Part shown: one piece after another, positions 41,287 to 51,728 of the stretch | Numbering within the stretch: position 1 is the stretch's first letter | How the letters are laid out: every line of letters begins with the position of its first letter | From: Prinsepia uniflora | Taxonomy: Eukaryota > Streptophyta > Magnoliopsida > Rosales > Rosaceae | Reading direction: 5' to 3' | DNA: 64,000 bases | NCBI GenBank assembly: GCA_032719365.1 | Contig: CM064867.1 | Span: 64,602,136 to 64,666,135 of the forward strand | The notes under the pieces: generated by a model | Told to the model about the DNA's origin: nothing | Databases searched by the model: none | What the model saw: the letters and a program-made list of their open reading frames with translations, nothing else | Made by a program: the position numbers and the translations under genes

Positions 41287-44200
41287 TGTAATGACCCGTC
41301 CTGGAAATTAGGGTTAAGACGGTGATTAGTGAGGGATTAGTGAGTTTAATCGGGGGTTAGTTGATTCCGATAAGGATGTTAGCTTAGAATGACGATTTTG
41401 CCCCTGGTTCGGGCAAAAAGTTGACTTTTAGTTCGAACGGTCAATTGGGTTTTGACCGATGACCAGGACGTAGTTTAGGACGTCACGGATCCGTAGGCAG
41501 GTGGCACGTCCGATTCCGACATCTGAGGAGGAAGTTATGATGTTCGGAAGGTTGAGGGCAAAACCGTAATATGGGTAAAATAGGGGGAAGAGTTGACTTT
41601 TCGTACGATCAGGTTTTGACATGTTGACCTAGGATAATTAGATATATATCGCCGTCCTGAGTTCGATGACAGGCGGCACGCATTCGTTGGACTTACAATG
41701 TGTGAGCTACGGGTTTAGGAAGGTAGTGGCACAACGGTAATTTTGACGAAAAAGGAGAGGCATTTTGGTCTTTGTGCTCTGGGATTGGTGCAACAGAGAG
41801 GGAAAATGGAGGGCTGAGATTGGGACAGTTGTGAGAGAGAAGGGGAGGATTGTGACGCGTGGCAAGGGCCTAGTGGTTTCTAGGCGTGTGCACGGTCCAA
41901 ATAATTGGGGGTGCAGAGTGTTCGTGTTTGTTCTTCGAACCAGACAGAAACAGAGGGAGAGAGTTGGGAGAATTGGACGGTGTTTTATGTGAGTTGTGTG
42001 AATTGGTGAGGGGGTGAGTGATCAGAGGTTGAGGAAGAGACATTGAGGGAGTAGGGAGGTGTTGTGCTTGTGTGTGAGAAGTGTGAGAGTCACGGGAAAA
42101 CTAGGGAGAAAACAGGGAGGAAGTGAGTGATTGTGGGTGGTGGTGCGGCCGTGATCGATCAATCGAGGCCAGCGGAGGTGTTCAGAGGATGGAGGAGGAC
42201 GGGAGGAGCTACTACCTCACGGCTGAGCTCACGACGGCGAAAGGAGCCAGGTAATTTCTTGTTTACCCTTTCGATGCTCTATTTAGCCGTGGAAGTTCAA
42301 AGTGAAAGTCGCGGCTTTAGGGATAGAATCGAGGAGTCCTGTGAGGTCTAGGGAGTTTAGTGGAGTCTTAGGTAACTGCTAGTTGTGCAGCCATGACGAA
42401 GAGTGCATGGTGGAGGCCAGACGACGGAGAGTACTTTGTGTGCTCTGTTTTGCCGTTTTGTTCCAAACGTAGAGTCGTGGACTTAGGGAATGAGTCGACG
42501 GTTTTGGTGAGTTGGGTGAGACTCAGTGAGGTTCTAGGAAGGGTTTAAGATAGCCACCGTGACGGGGGGTGACCTGGGTGGCTGGAGAAGGAAACAGGGC
42601 AGGTGTTCGGGTTTTGTTTCGAGTTCGAGTTGATGAGTATTAGGTCGTGTCGAGGAGTTTGAGTGAGGGGAATCGATAGGGTAGGTCTGGACGATGCTGT
42701 TGGTGAAGAGAGGAGTGGTTTTGGTGCAGGTACGGCGGAGAACCGTCCTCGCCGGTTCGAGTTGCAGACACTGTGTTAAACCGGGTCTGCTTGAGGAAGA
42801 CGAAGCACTGTAGCAGGCGCGTGAGGGCCACGCGCAGCCACTTTGGGCGGCGCGTGGGGGCACGTGCGATGGCGGATGGGGAAGTTGTCAACATGGTTTT
42901 TGGTCTAGGTGTTGTGACGAGTCTTTTAGCGTTGGTTTCGGGTTAATCGGACGTTGGTTGAGGATAGTTCCGCTAGGGTGAAGGTTTAGGGTTCCGGTTC
43001 GGTACGTTTAGGACCCGGGGATTTTTGAGGGAATTTAGGTGGATCCTCGTAGACGTGTTCGTAACGTACTTTGGCGGTTGTTGTCAGGATCGGGAATTCC
43101 TGAGGAAGCTGAGGAACGTGCGAGACGTTCGGGACACGATTGAGGGCTCGGTACTGCGAGTGGACCCTTTCCTTAAACTCGAACATCCATAACTGCTTTT
43201 CTATAATTCTTTTATATATGTGATTTCATGAAGGTTGGATTTATGATGTGGTTTTACATCATTGCACGGTTTTCGAGAAATAACTATTTGGCACGTTTTA
43301 CGAGAAAGTGTGAATTCTGCATATAAAGCTATGGTTTTGGGGTTTCAAACGTTAAATGATTTTCAATGGTTATAAGTGGATTTTGGAACACGATTTGATG
43401 ATCAATGATTTTCGGTTTTGAAATCGGATTTCGAGAATCGAGATTTGGTTTTAAGATTAGAACGTGGAATTCCGGATTTGGGTTCGGAATGACGGTTCGG
43501 AATGCCGGAAGGGCATCAGACCGGTGATTTTGGATTCGGGTTTGGATATGGATTTAGAAATGGTTTTCAAATGGTTTTGGATTGGATTTGCTGGATCTGG
43601 TTATTGGGTTTAAAGACCCAGATATTGATTGACGGGGGACGAGCCCGGATTGGGTTTAAAGACCCAGATTGAGTTTAAAAACTCGGGAGTTTAAAGACTC
43701 GGATATTATTGAGGCCTGGATTGAGTTTAAAGACTCGGGAGTTTAAAGACTCGGATAGATCCAGCAGGTTTGATCGGAAAATGATGAGTTGATATTCACG
43801 ATTTATGATACGGTTTTATGATGTTTCTGCTATGATTTCTATAACTGTTTTATAGTGTTTCTGTTCTTATGGTGAGGTTATGAGACTTATACTGTTTAAA
43901 ATGATTCTGTAAATGTTTTATGGTGATTGATTGATAACTGTTTTCATAACTGGGTTATGCATGTGGTTTCAAAACGGAGGGCTAAACCCGGTTTTCTTTA
44001 AAATGGTTTGGAAACTTTTCTGTTATTTATGGTCCACTCACACCTTCTGTTTTTAATTGCCCTCCAGGTTGTGGAGTTAGCGCGGGGTTCCGGCGTCGAG
44101 GCTGCGTCTGACGCGTAGAAGTTACGAGAGGGATCCCGGGGTGTTTTAATTTTCCGTGTGTGTGTATTGTTTATCGGTTTTTCTTTTCTGTGTATGTGGG

Positions 44201-44366
44201 ACTATGCTCTGTAAACTTTTAACTTCGGGATGTTTTTTATAGTTTCTCCTGCGTCTGACTGAGTACTTTGGTGGTTGCGTGTGAGTTTTACTTTTGTGTG
44301 TGTTGGGGTCAGACGGGAGCAGGATTTACCTCGGTTTCCGGGGTGAAACCGGGGTGGGTCATGACA
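41287..44366 (+). repeat. 5' LTR of element K
   Basis: TGTAATGACCC ... GGGTCATGACA. It includes a CGCGTG inverted repeat (42817-42835), a tandem 'gagtttaaagactcgg' region (43610-43760) and the block 'gtccactcacaccttctg...cagg' ending 44067. Two frames of about 75 residues are repeated in the right LTR only because the LTRs are alike. Confidence 0.92.
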
Positions 44367-44368
44367 AT

Positions 44369-44380
44369 TGGTATCAGAGC
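44369..44380 (+). other. Primer-binding site of element K
   Basis: TGGTATCAGAGC, a perfect match to the initiator tRNA-Met complement, two bases after the 5' LTR. Confidence 0.93.
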
Positions 44381-44472
44381 CAAGTTGTCGAGTTTGTTGG
44401 GGTTTTTCAGTTTGTGAGGTTGTGTTTCGGTTGTTTGACTACTTCTATGCTTCTTTCAGCGTGCGGTTGACG

Positions 44473-45189
44473 ATGCCTCCGAGACGTGGACCCTCTCCAC
44501 GACCTGAAGAAGAAGCGGCGAGGGGAACTGAGAGTACTACGATTGAGCGAGCCCAGCGGCTCGGGGCTACTACTTTTAGTGGCGGGGCTGATCCTGAGGA
44601 AGCCCAGAGGTCGATTATGAGACTCGAGCAAATCTTTGCAGTAATGCATTGTCCACCGGAGGAGCGAGTGTTACTGGCTACGTTCTTACTGGATGGTGCG
44701 GCGTACGAGTGGTGGTATACCCTCGAGTTGTCTGGCTGGGATGTCCACACTGTGGCCTGGGAGATGTTTCGGGAGAGATTCTTAGATCAGTATTACCCTC
44801 GTTCTTTCCGAGATGCCAAGGAGGCTGAGTTTCTGTAGCTTCAACAAGAGAATCTGACAGTGGCTGAGTATGAACGGATGTTCCAGATGTTGTCTCGGTT
44901 TGCTCTTGCGTTTGTGGCTACTGAAGCTGAGAAGTGCCGTAGGTTTGAGTTGGGCCTGCGAGGTGAGATTCGAGCCATCGTGACGGCTGGATCCTTTGCC
45001 ACCCTCCGGGAGTTGTCGGACGCAGCGGTAAGGGTTGAGGAATGTTTGCCGGTGCGACGCCGGGAGCCACCTTTTCCGGGAGCTTCGAGTCTGAGGACAC
45101 CGAAGAGAGGTAACTTCAGTGGAGCGTCATCTTCGGGCGATGATCGTTTCGGTAAACCGGGTAGTTTCCAGAGTTCAGGATTTCGTGGT
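44473..45189 (+). pseudogene. gag of element K, N-terminal part
   Basis: It starts at the ATG at 44473 (MPPRRGPSPRPEEEAARG), a start conserved with element A. The capsid region has 'LGATTFSGGADPEEAQ', 'LATFLLDGAAYEWWYTLEL' and 'FRERFLDQYYPRSFRDAKEA', typical of chromoviral retrotransposon gag (gag nucleocapsid precursor). A TAG at 44836-44838 interrupts 'EFL*LQQENLTVAEYERMF'; the same frame then continues to 45189, where element G is inserted. Upstream codons from 44368 overlap the primer site and are not expected to be translated. Confidence 0.88.
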
Positions 45190-47057
45190 TGACTACGCCC
45201 AAACTACGCATTAAATTAAACATGTAATTCGAGTGTTATGCAATTTAAACCCTTTTTTGTGTAGATGTAGTATTGATAATTAGGGATCGTTCTTAACCGG
45301 GGAAATTAGGGAACATTAATAATGTGTTAGTGGGAGATGAATAAAAGAATAATGAATTAAAGAATTAAATAATCAAAGAATTAAATAATCAAAGAATTAA
45401 CAATTTAAAGAATTAATGACTTAAAGAATAAAAGAATAGAGAATTAGAGAATTAAAGAATTAAAGAATAGAGAATTAAAGAATAAATGAATTAAAGAATT
45501 AACTAATCAAAGAATCAATAAATTAAAGAGTAAAGGAATAAAAGAATAAAGAAATGAAAGAATCTAAGACTAATAAACTAAAAGTATGAAAGAATAAAAG
45601 AATAAAAGAATATAGAATAAAAAGGGGGGTTTTGAAGAGGTTTGTGATCATGGAAATAAGTAAAAGCATAGATAAACTAATTTTTCTTCTATTCTAATTC
45701 ATGTACAAGTGATCTTCTTAAAACACAAATCTTACCAATACTCTAATAATTGCAAATATTAAAACAATCACGAAATTTTACCTTAATCGTCTTAATTACC
45801 TTCATACATTTTTCAATACTATAAATGCACCGATAGCGGACAACACTTACAATATGATTCACCTTTTGTTTTTGACTGAATGCACCGACAGCGATCAACA
45901 TTAAGTCTCTTCAATTCTACTTTAAATACACCGACAGCGGATAAAACACTTAACATTGAATTGAAGTATGAAACACCAAAATGTATAAAATAACTCAAAT
46001 TCATAAAGTAAGACACATGGAGATTGCATTTACACTTACAAATATTAGTAAGAAAAACCTCACATATATTGAACTATAATCAAAATCAATAACAAAAATG
46101 AGAGTTTGAGTAAATGGAGAGTAATTGTTACACTTTCGAGATGGATGAAAACAATGGATTGTTATTCATACGATTCTCCGACAGCGGACGGAACCTTATG
46201 AAGATGGAGGAAATAAACTTGGGAAATATGGACTCAAACTCTAAACTTTGTATTGGAGATACTTTGCCAAAGTTTCTCTCAAAGAAGGCTCAAATGTGTG
46301 CCTCAAAGAAGGTGTGTTTCAACAAGTGAATTGAAACCCTATTTATAGGTGGAGAAAGCTACCAAAAATAATATAAAAATACAATAAAAAATGTGGAATA
46401 ATGGAATGATGCGTAATAAAGATTTTTGATGATGTTTAGAGGTGGTTTGAGTTGTAAAGTTGTAAAATTGGGTTGGAAAGTGGTTGGAAAGTGGCTGGAA
46501 ATTGGGTGGAAACTGCTGGAAAGAAATCAGCAGAGAGCAGCTGAAAATAACTCCCAAAATTCGGTAGGCTGCTGCTGAAGGGGCGGCTGGGAGTTCGGCA
46601 GGCGCGCGCTGAGGAGATGCGCATTGGTTCGGCAGGCGCGCGCCGGATCTCAGTCTTGTTGTTCGGTGCAGGGCTGTGCGCGCTGGGGGAAGCCTTGAGG
46701 CGGGCCGCGCCAGTTTGGGCTTCGCCTGGGTTGCGCGAATTGGACGGGCTGGGCCTGATTTCTGGGCTTTTTTTTTCTTTTCTTCTTTTTTTCTGCTGGG
46801 CTAGGCTGCACACAAATTAATTTAAATAATTTATTTATAAATTAATTATTCCACCGAATTTCGTCCATAATTTATTCGTTATAATTCCGATCGAGACGAT
46901 TCTTTCGCCAAAATGCTCCAAATTACAAACTTTATTTATCTAAACATAAAAATCACAAAATAATTTATTTTATCAATTTATTTAATATTTTAATACTAAA
47001 AGTCAAGTATAAAGGGTATAAAATAATATAAAATAATGCTTATTTAACGTCCTATCA
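45190..47057 (-). repeat. 3' LTR of element G
   Basis: TGACTACGCCCAAACTACGC ... AACGTCCTATCA. It carries a 'gaattaaa' minisatellite (about 45340-45620), 'ccgacagcgg' motifs and a minus-strand TATA box (CTATAAATAG, 46340-46349). Confidence 0.93.
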
Positions 47058-47095
47058 AATACCCCCACACTTAAACTTTGCTAGTCCCTAGCAAA
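47058..47095 (-). other. Polypurine tract and adjacent hairpin of element G
   Basis: On the minus strand 'tttaagtgtgggggt' directly precedes the 3' LTR. Immediately upstream is a perfect 8-bp stem, TTTGCTAG/CTAGCAAA, with a 3-base loop (47077-47084 and 47088-47095). Confidence 0.8.
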
Positions 47096-48794
47096 TACTA
47101 AAATCAAACTACGAATGCAAAACAAGTAAGCCCTTAACCATTTGTCTCAAATTTCATTGTTATAATCATGGCATAAAAAATTTTCACTTATAACATTTAA
47201 GCAAATGGAATTCAAGTGTTAATAATGGTAACAAAATGTTTAACAAGTAAGATAATGAGTAAATATGGTGAAATGGAGTTCAGCATGAATAAGACAAGTA
47301 TGAATCAACTCACAAGGATATGCACTCATAAATTCACTCAATTTGTGAGGGTTTGTGTTTGCACTCAAAGTATGTGAGAAATACTCACATAATCGGAATG
47401 AAGTACTTTTGCAAAATTTCAACCAAACACCTCAAGATAAAAACAAAACATACTTGCACAAATGAACCAAAACCATAAGCTTACTCAAGTGATTGACTCC
47501 ACTAATCAAAATTTACCATCTTAAGGATCATAAGGTCTTTACGAAGGTTGTAATTGGGTAAAGTTTAGGGGCAAGGAAAATATAGGACAAGTGGTGCTCA
47601 ATTCATTCCAAGACTCAATAGACTCCCAAAACGTATCATAGCTTCCCAACCTTAGTGCAATGATGTCAGTAATCCATCCCTTCGAACATAGGCCTAATTT
47701 CATCATGTTGGGCCTCATAATCATTTTTTGTGTCGGATTTACAAATGTAAAGGACTTAACTCAAAGTTTACATAACCAAACCTTATTACCTTGATCGATA
47801 CTCAACTTTTTTTATTTTTTATTTTTTTTATATCAAGGTAATAACATGTGTCAATAATACAACAAAGCTTGAGTCGGTAAATCCAAATAATTCGCATAAA
47901 AGTCTTTTCAACATCATTATTTTCTCCTTACACAATCTTTATATCTTCAACCGAGTTCTTGGAATAAGGGTAAAGGATGTCTATACTAAGCTCAAGTGTT
48001 TAGATAATCATGGTGATGAAAGAAAGGCTTAATGTGGGCTCAAAAGGGTTAAAACTATGGGGGTCGCAACTCGTGCGCACAAAATAGGGAACATGGATGT
48101 TTGAATTTGTGGTGTTAACTCTAATGCCTTAATCATTTCCAAAATCAGAGAGTTTATTGACTTAAAAGCTTTGAAAATCACATAGAATAAGTTCTAGTAC
48201 TCTAGAGTTCATTAAAAGCTATGGCAAGCAGTTATGAGGCATATGTATATCAATTTAAACAAAGAACTTATGAATCACTCATCAAAGATGTATATAAGGT
48301 TCTAAAGCTCACATATGGTTCAAATGATTCATACTTATCATATCGTGCTCATTTATGTACCAATTTACATGCATTATCTTCAAGTTGTAACACTTAATCA
48401 CAAAATATTAACAAACAAATTCAAGTTGTAGTGATCATCTTTATAGCCATAACATATTCATTTCCGTTCATTTATATCATTGACAAGTTAAAGGGAAACT
48501 TATTGCTCGTAAAAACACTACGTTAAAACAAAAAGACTCAAGAAAGCAATAATTTTTTTTTAAAATTTTTTTTTTAATTTTTTATTTATTTTATTTTTTT
48601 CGTAAGAAAGACTTAATAAAACAATTTCAATTGCACAAAATAAAAAAAATAAAAATAACCTCATAAAAATACTAAGTTAAAACAAAAAGATTTAAAACAG
48701 TAATTTTTTTTTTCGTAAGAAAGAAATAAAACAATTGCAAATTAAAAAAAAAACTTAATAAAACAATTTCAAATGCACAAATAAATTTGTAAAC
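47096..48794 (-). other. Gene-free region between pol and 3' LTR of G
   Basis: AT-rich with long T and A runs (47805-47830 and 48545-48600). Athila relatives often hold an env-like ORF here, but I see no frame with membrane or signal features. Confidence 0.6.
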
Positions 48795-48834
48795 TATTCC
48801 CCCACACTTAAATTCTACATTGTCCTCAATGTAG
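48795..48834 (-). other. Internal PPT-like copy with hairpin
   Basis: The 14 bases 'cccccacacttaaa' (48799-48812, plus-strand reading) are identical to those at the PPT (47062-47075). They are again followed by a perfect 8-bp stem, CTACATTG/CAATGTAG, with a TCCT loop (48815-48822 and 48827-48834). The stem sequence differs from the first one. Confidence 0.75.
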
Positions 48835-49045
48835 GAAAATACAAAATAATTAAACATAGAATCAAAGTAAGGAAGATGATTTAAGAAAATGAAGTAAGAA
48901 AGAAAAACATAAACAAAGTAAAAGAGAGTGAAGGGTTGAAAGAAAGCAAATCTGTGTTGATAACTCCTTCACACTCGAGAACTCATTGGGTTGCCTCTCA
49001 ACAAGCTCTTGAAGTTTAACGTCCATCCAGCCTAGACCAAATTCT

Positions 49046-51685
49046 TTATCTGATGGGACGTAGAAGTACTCTGTCTGACTCCACATCGTGTCCTCCAATT
49101 GCCTCGATGTAAGGCTTCAATCGGTGGCCATTGACCTTGAACTCTTTTCCCGTTTCAATGCTTTTGATCTGTATAGCTCCATGGGCAAACACATTAGTAA
49201 CAACAAAAGGACCTACCCATCTGGAGAATAATTTACCTGGAAAGAGTCTAAGCTGGGAATTGAACAACAAAACTTTCTGGCCAATGTCAAATACTTTACT
49301 CTTGATCTGTTTGTCATGAAATGCCTTTGCCTTTTCCTTGTAGATCAGAGTGCTTTCAAATGCATCATTTCTGATTTCCTCAAGCTCACTCAGTTGGAGC
49401 TTCCGATGCAAACCGGCGTCATCAAGCTTGATGTTGAAAGTTTTGACGGCCCACCATGCTTTATGCTCTAGTTCCACCGGAAGGTGACATGCTTTACCGT
49501 ACACCAACCTATAGGGTGACATTCCTATAGGTGTTTTGTATGCCGTCCTATATGCCCAAAGTGCATCATCCAACCGTTGGCTCCAATCCTTACGATTAGG
49601 ACCCACAGTTCGCTCTAATATCTTCTTGATCTCTCTATTACTGACTTCCGCCATTCCACTCGTTTGAGGATGGTAAGGTGTAGAGACTCGATGAGTGACA
49701 CCATACCGTTTCATTAAAGCTTCAATGGTCTTGTTGCAGAAATGACTTCCTCCATCACTTATTAGGACCCGCGGGATCCCAAACCTGGAAAGAATGTTAG
49801 TTCTGAGGAAATCTGCAACAGTTTTAGAGTCATTAGTCCTGGTGGCCTTAGCTTCCACCCATTTTGATACATAATCAACGGCAAGTAAGATATAGAGATA
49901 TCCATTAGATTGAGGAAACAGACCCATAAAATCGATACCCCAAACTTCAAATATTTCAACAATAAGAACATAATGTTGTGGCATTTCATCCCTTCGTCCT
50001 AAGTTTCCTGATCTCTGACATTTATCACAGGCTAAGCAAAATGAATGTGCATCTTTAAAAAGTGTGGGCCAATATAGTCCAGATTCTAAGATTTTGAGTG
50101 CAGTTTTTCTAGATCCAAAGTGGCCTCCACAAGCATGGCTATGGCAGAACTCTTGGACTGACCTATGTTCAATATTAGGGACACATCTCCTAATCAATAA
50201 ATCTGTACACTGTTTCCACAAATAAGGTTCATCCCAAATATAGTGCCTAGCATGCTTCTTAAGTTTATCTTTTTGTGCACGGGAAAGGGTGGTGGGCAAC
50301 TGCTTGGTGACTAAATAATTGACAATATCAGCATACCAAGGAGTACCTCCCTCGATTCTGAAGAGTTGTTCGTCTGGAAACATCTCTTGAATCGCCATAG
50401 GATCTCGTTCATGTGCAATGCGACTCAAATGATCTGCCACCACGTTCTCTACGCCTTTCTTATCTTTAATCTCGATGTCAAACTCTTGAAGAAGAAGAAT
50501 CCATCGGATCAGTCTTGGTTTCGCTTCTTTTTTGGCTAGGAGATACTTTAGTGCTGCATGATTAGTGTAAATAACGACTTTAGTTCGAAGTAGATAAGAG
50601 CGAAATTTATCTAAAGCAAATACAACAGCAAGCAACTCCTTTTCTGTAGTGGTGTAGTTCATCTGGGCATCATTCAAGGTTCTGGATGCATAGTAGATGG
50701 CGTAGGGCTTCTTATCCCGCCTTTGTCCGAGTACGGCTCCAACTGCATAATCAGAGGCATCGCACATTAGTTCAAAGGGTAAGGACCAATCAGGGGCACA
50801 AAGAATGGGGGCAGTGGTTAAGAGATTTTTAAGCTTCTCAAAAGCTTCCTGACAGTCTGCATCAAAGACGAAGGGTGTCTCTTTCTGAAGCAGTCGGCAC
50901 AAGGGCCTTGCAATGTGGGAAAAGTCTTGGATAAATCTTCTGTAAAATCCTGCGTGACCAAGAAATGAACGGATTCCTCTCACCGAAGTGGGAAAGGGTA
51001 AGTGGCGCACAGTATCAACTTTAGATTTATCGACTTCAATTCCTCTTTCAGAGACAATATGGCCCAAGACTATCCCTTGTCTGACCATGAAATGGCATTT
51101 CTCCCAGTTAAGTACCAGATTAGTTTCGACACACCTTTGCAAGATAAGTGCTAAGTGTTCTAAGCATGCATCAAAACTATCCCCAAAGACACTGAAATCT
51201 TCCATAAATACTTCAATTATTTTTTCGACGTATTCAGAGAAAATAGAAAGCATGCATCTTTGGAAAGTACCTGGGGCGTTACATAAACCGAAAGGCATTC
51301 TTCGGTAGGCAAAAGTGCCAAAAGGACAAGTGAAAGTCGTTTTATCTTGGTCATTTTGAGCGATACAGATTTGATTGTACCCGGAATAACCATCAAGAAA
51401 GCAATAATAGGAGTGACCTGCTAACCTTTCAAGCATTTGATCAATGAAGGACAAAGGAAAGTGATCCTTCCTATTTGCTTTGTTCAGGCGTCGATAGTCG
51501 ATGCAGACTCTGTATCCGGTCACTGTTTGTTGGCGCTTTAGCTCTCCTTCACTGTTCGCAACAACTGTGACTCCACTTTTCTTTGGGACTACTTGGACTG
51601 GTGAGACCCATTTGCTGTCTGAAATTGGGTAGATGACACCACAGTCCAAGAGTTTGATGACCTCTTGTTTCACGACTTCCATCAT
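49046..51685 (-). pseudogene. pol (RT-RNase H-integrase) of element G
   Basis: An 879-residue open frame. RT has 'VCIDYRRLNKANRKDHFPL', 'YCFLDGYSGYNQI' and 'RMPFGLCNAPGTFQRCM', but the catalytic box reads FMEDF, with E162 where Asp is expected. RNase H has 'CDASDYAVGAVLG' and 'TTTEKELLAVVFALDKF', but 'YTNHAALKYL' has N375 in place of the usual catalytic Asp. Integrase keeps its HHCC region ('HSHACGGHFG', 'CLACDKCQRSG') and a D585-D644-E680 triad with exact D-D35E spacing; the C-terminal 'FSRWVGPFVV' module is present. The natural start lies upstream: the region 51686-51840 continues in this frame with a TGA, and a frameshift separates it from the protease frame. Likely inactive, though integrase looks intact. 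Confidence 0.92.
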
Positions 51686-51728
51686 TGGAGGATGGAGGCG
51701 ACGTTGGGCTTCGCGAGAGGGCTTTGCA

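Noticed and set aside
41765..41992. 75-residue ORF conserved at 41765-41992 and 59112-59339
   Set aside because: Same reason: both copies are in the LTRs of element K.
46114..46329. 71-residue ORF conserved at 46114-46329 and 56858-57073
   Set aside because: It is duplicated only because it lies in the two LTRs of element G, on the strand opposite to the element's genes, with no motif.
47096..48794. env-like gene of element G
   Set aside because: Expected in some Athila elements, but no frame of useful length, signal peptide or membrane segment is present.
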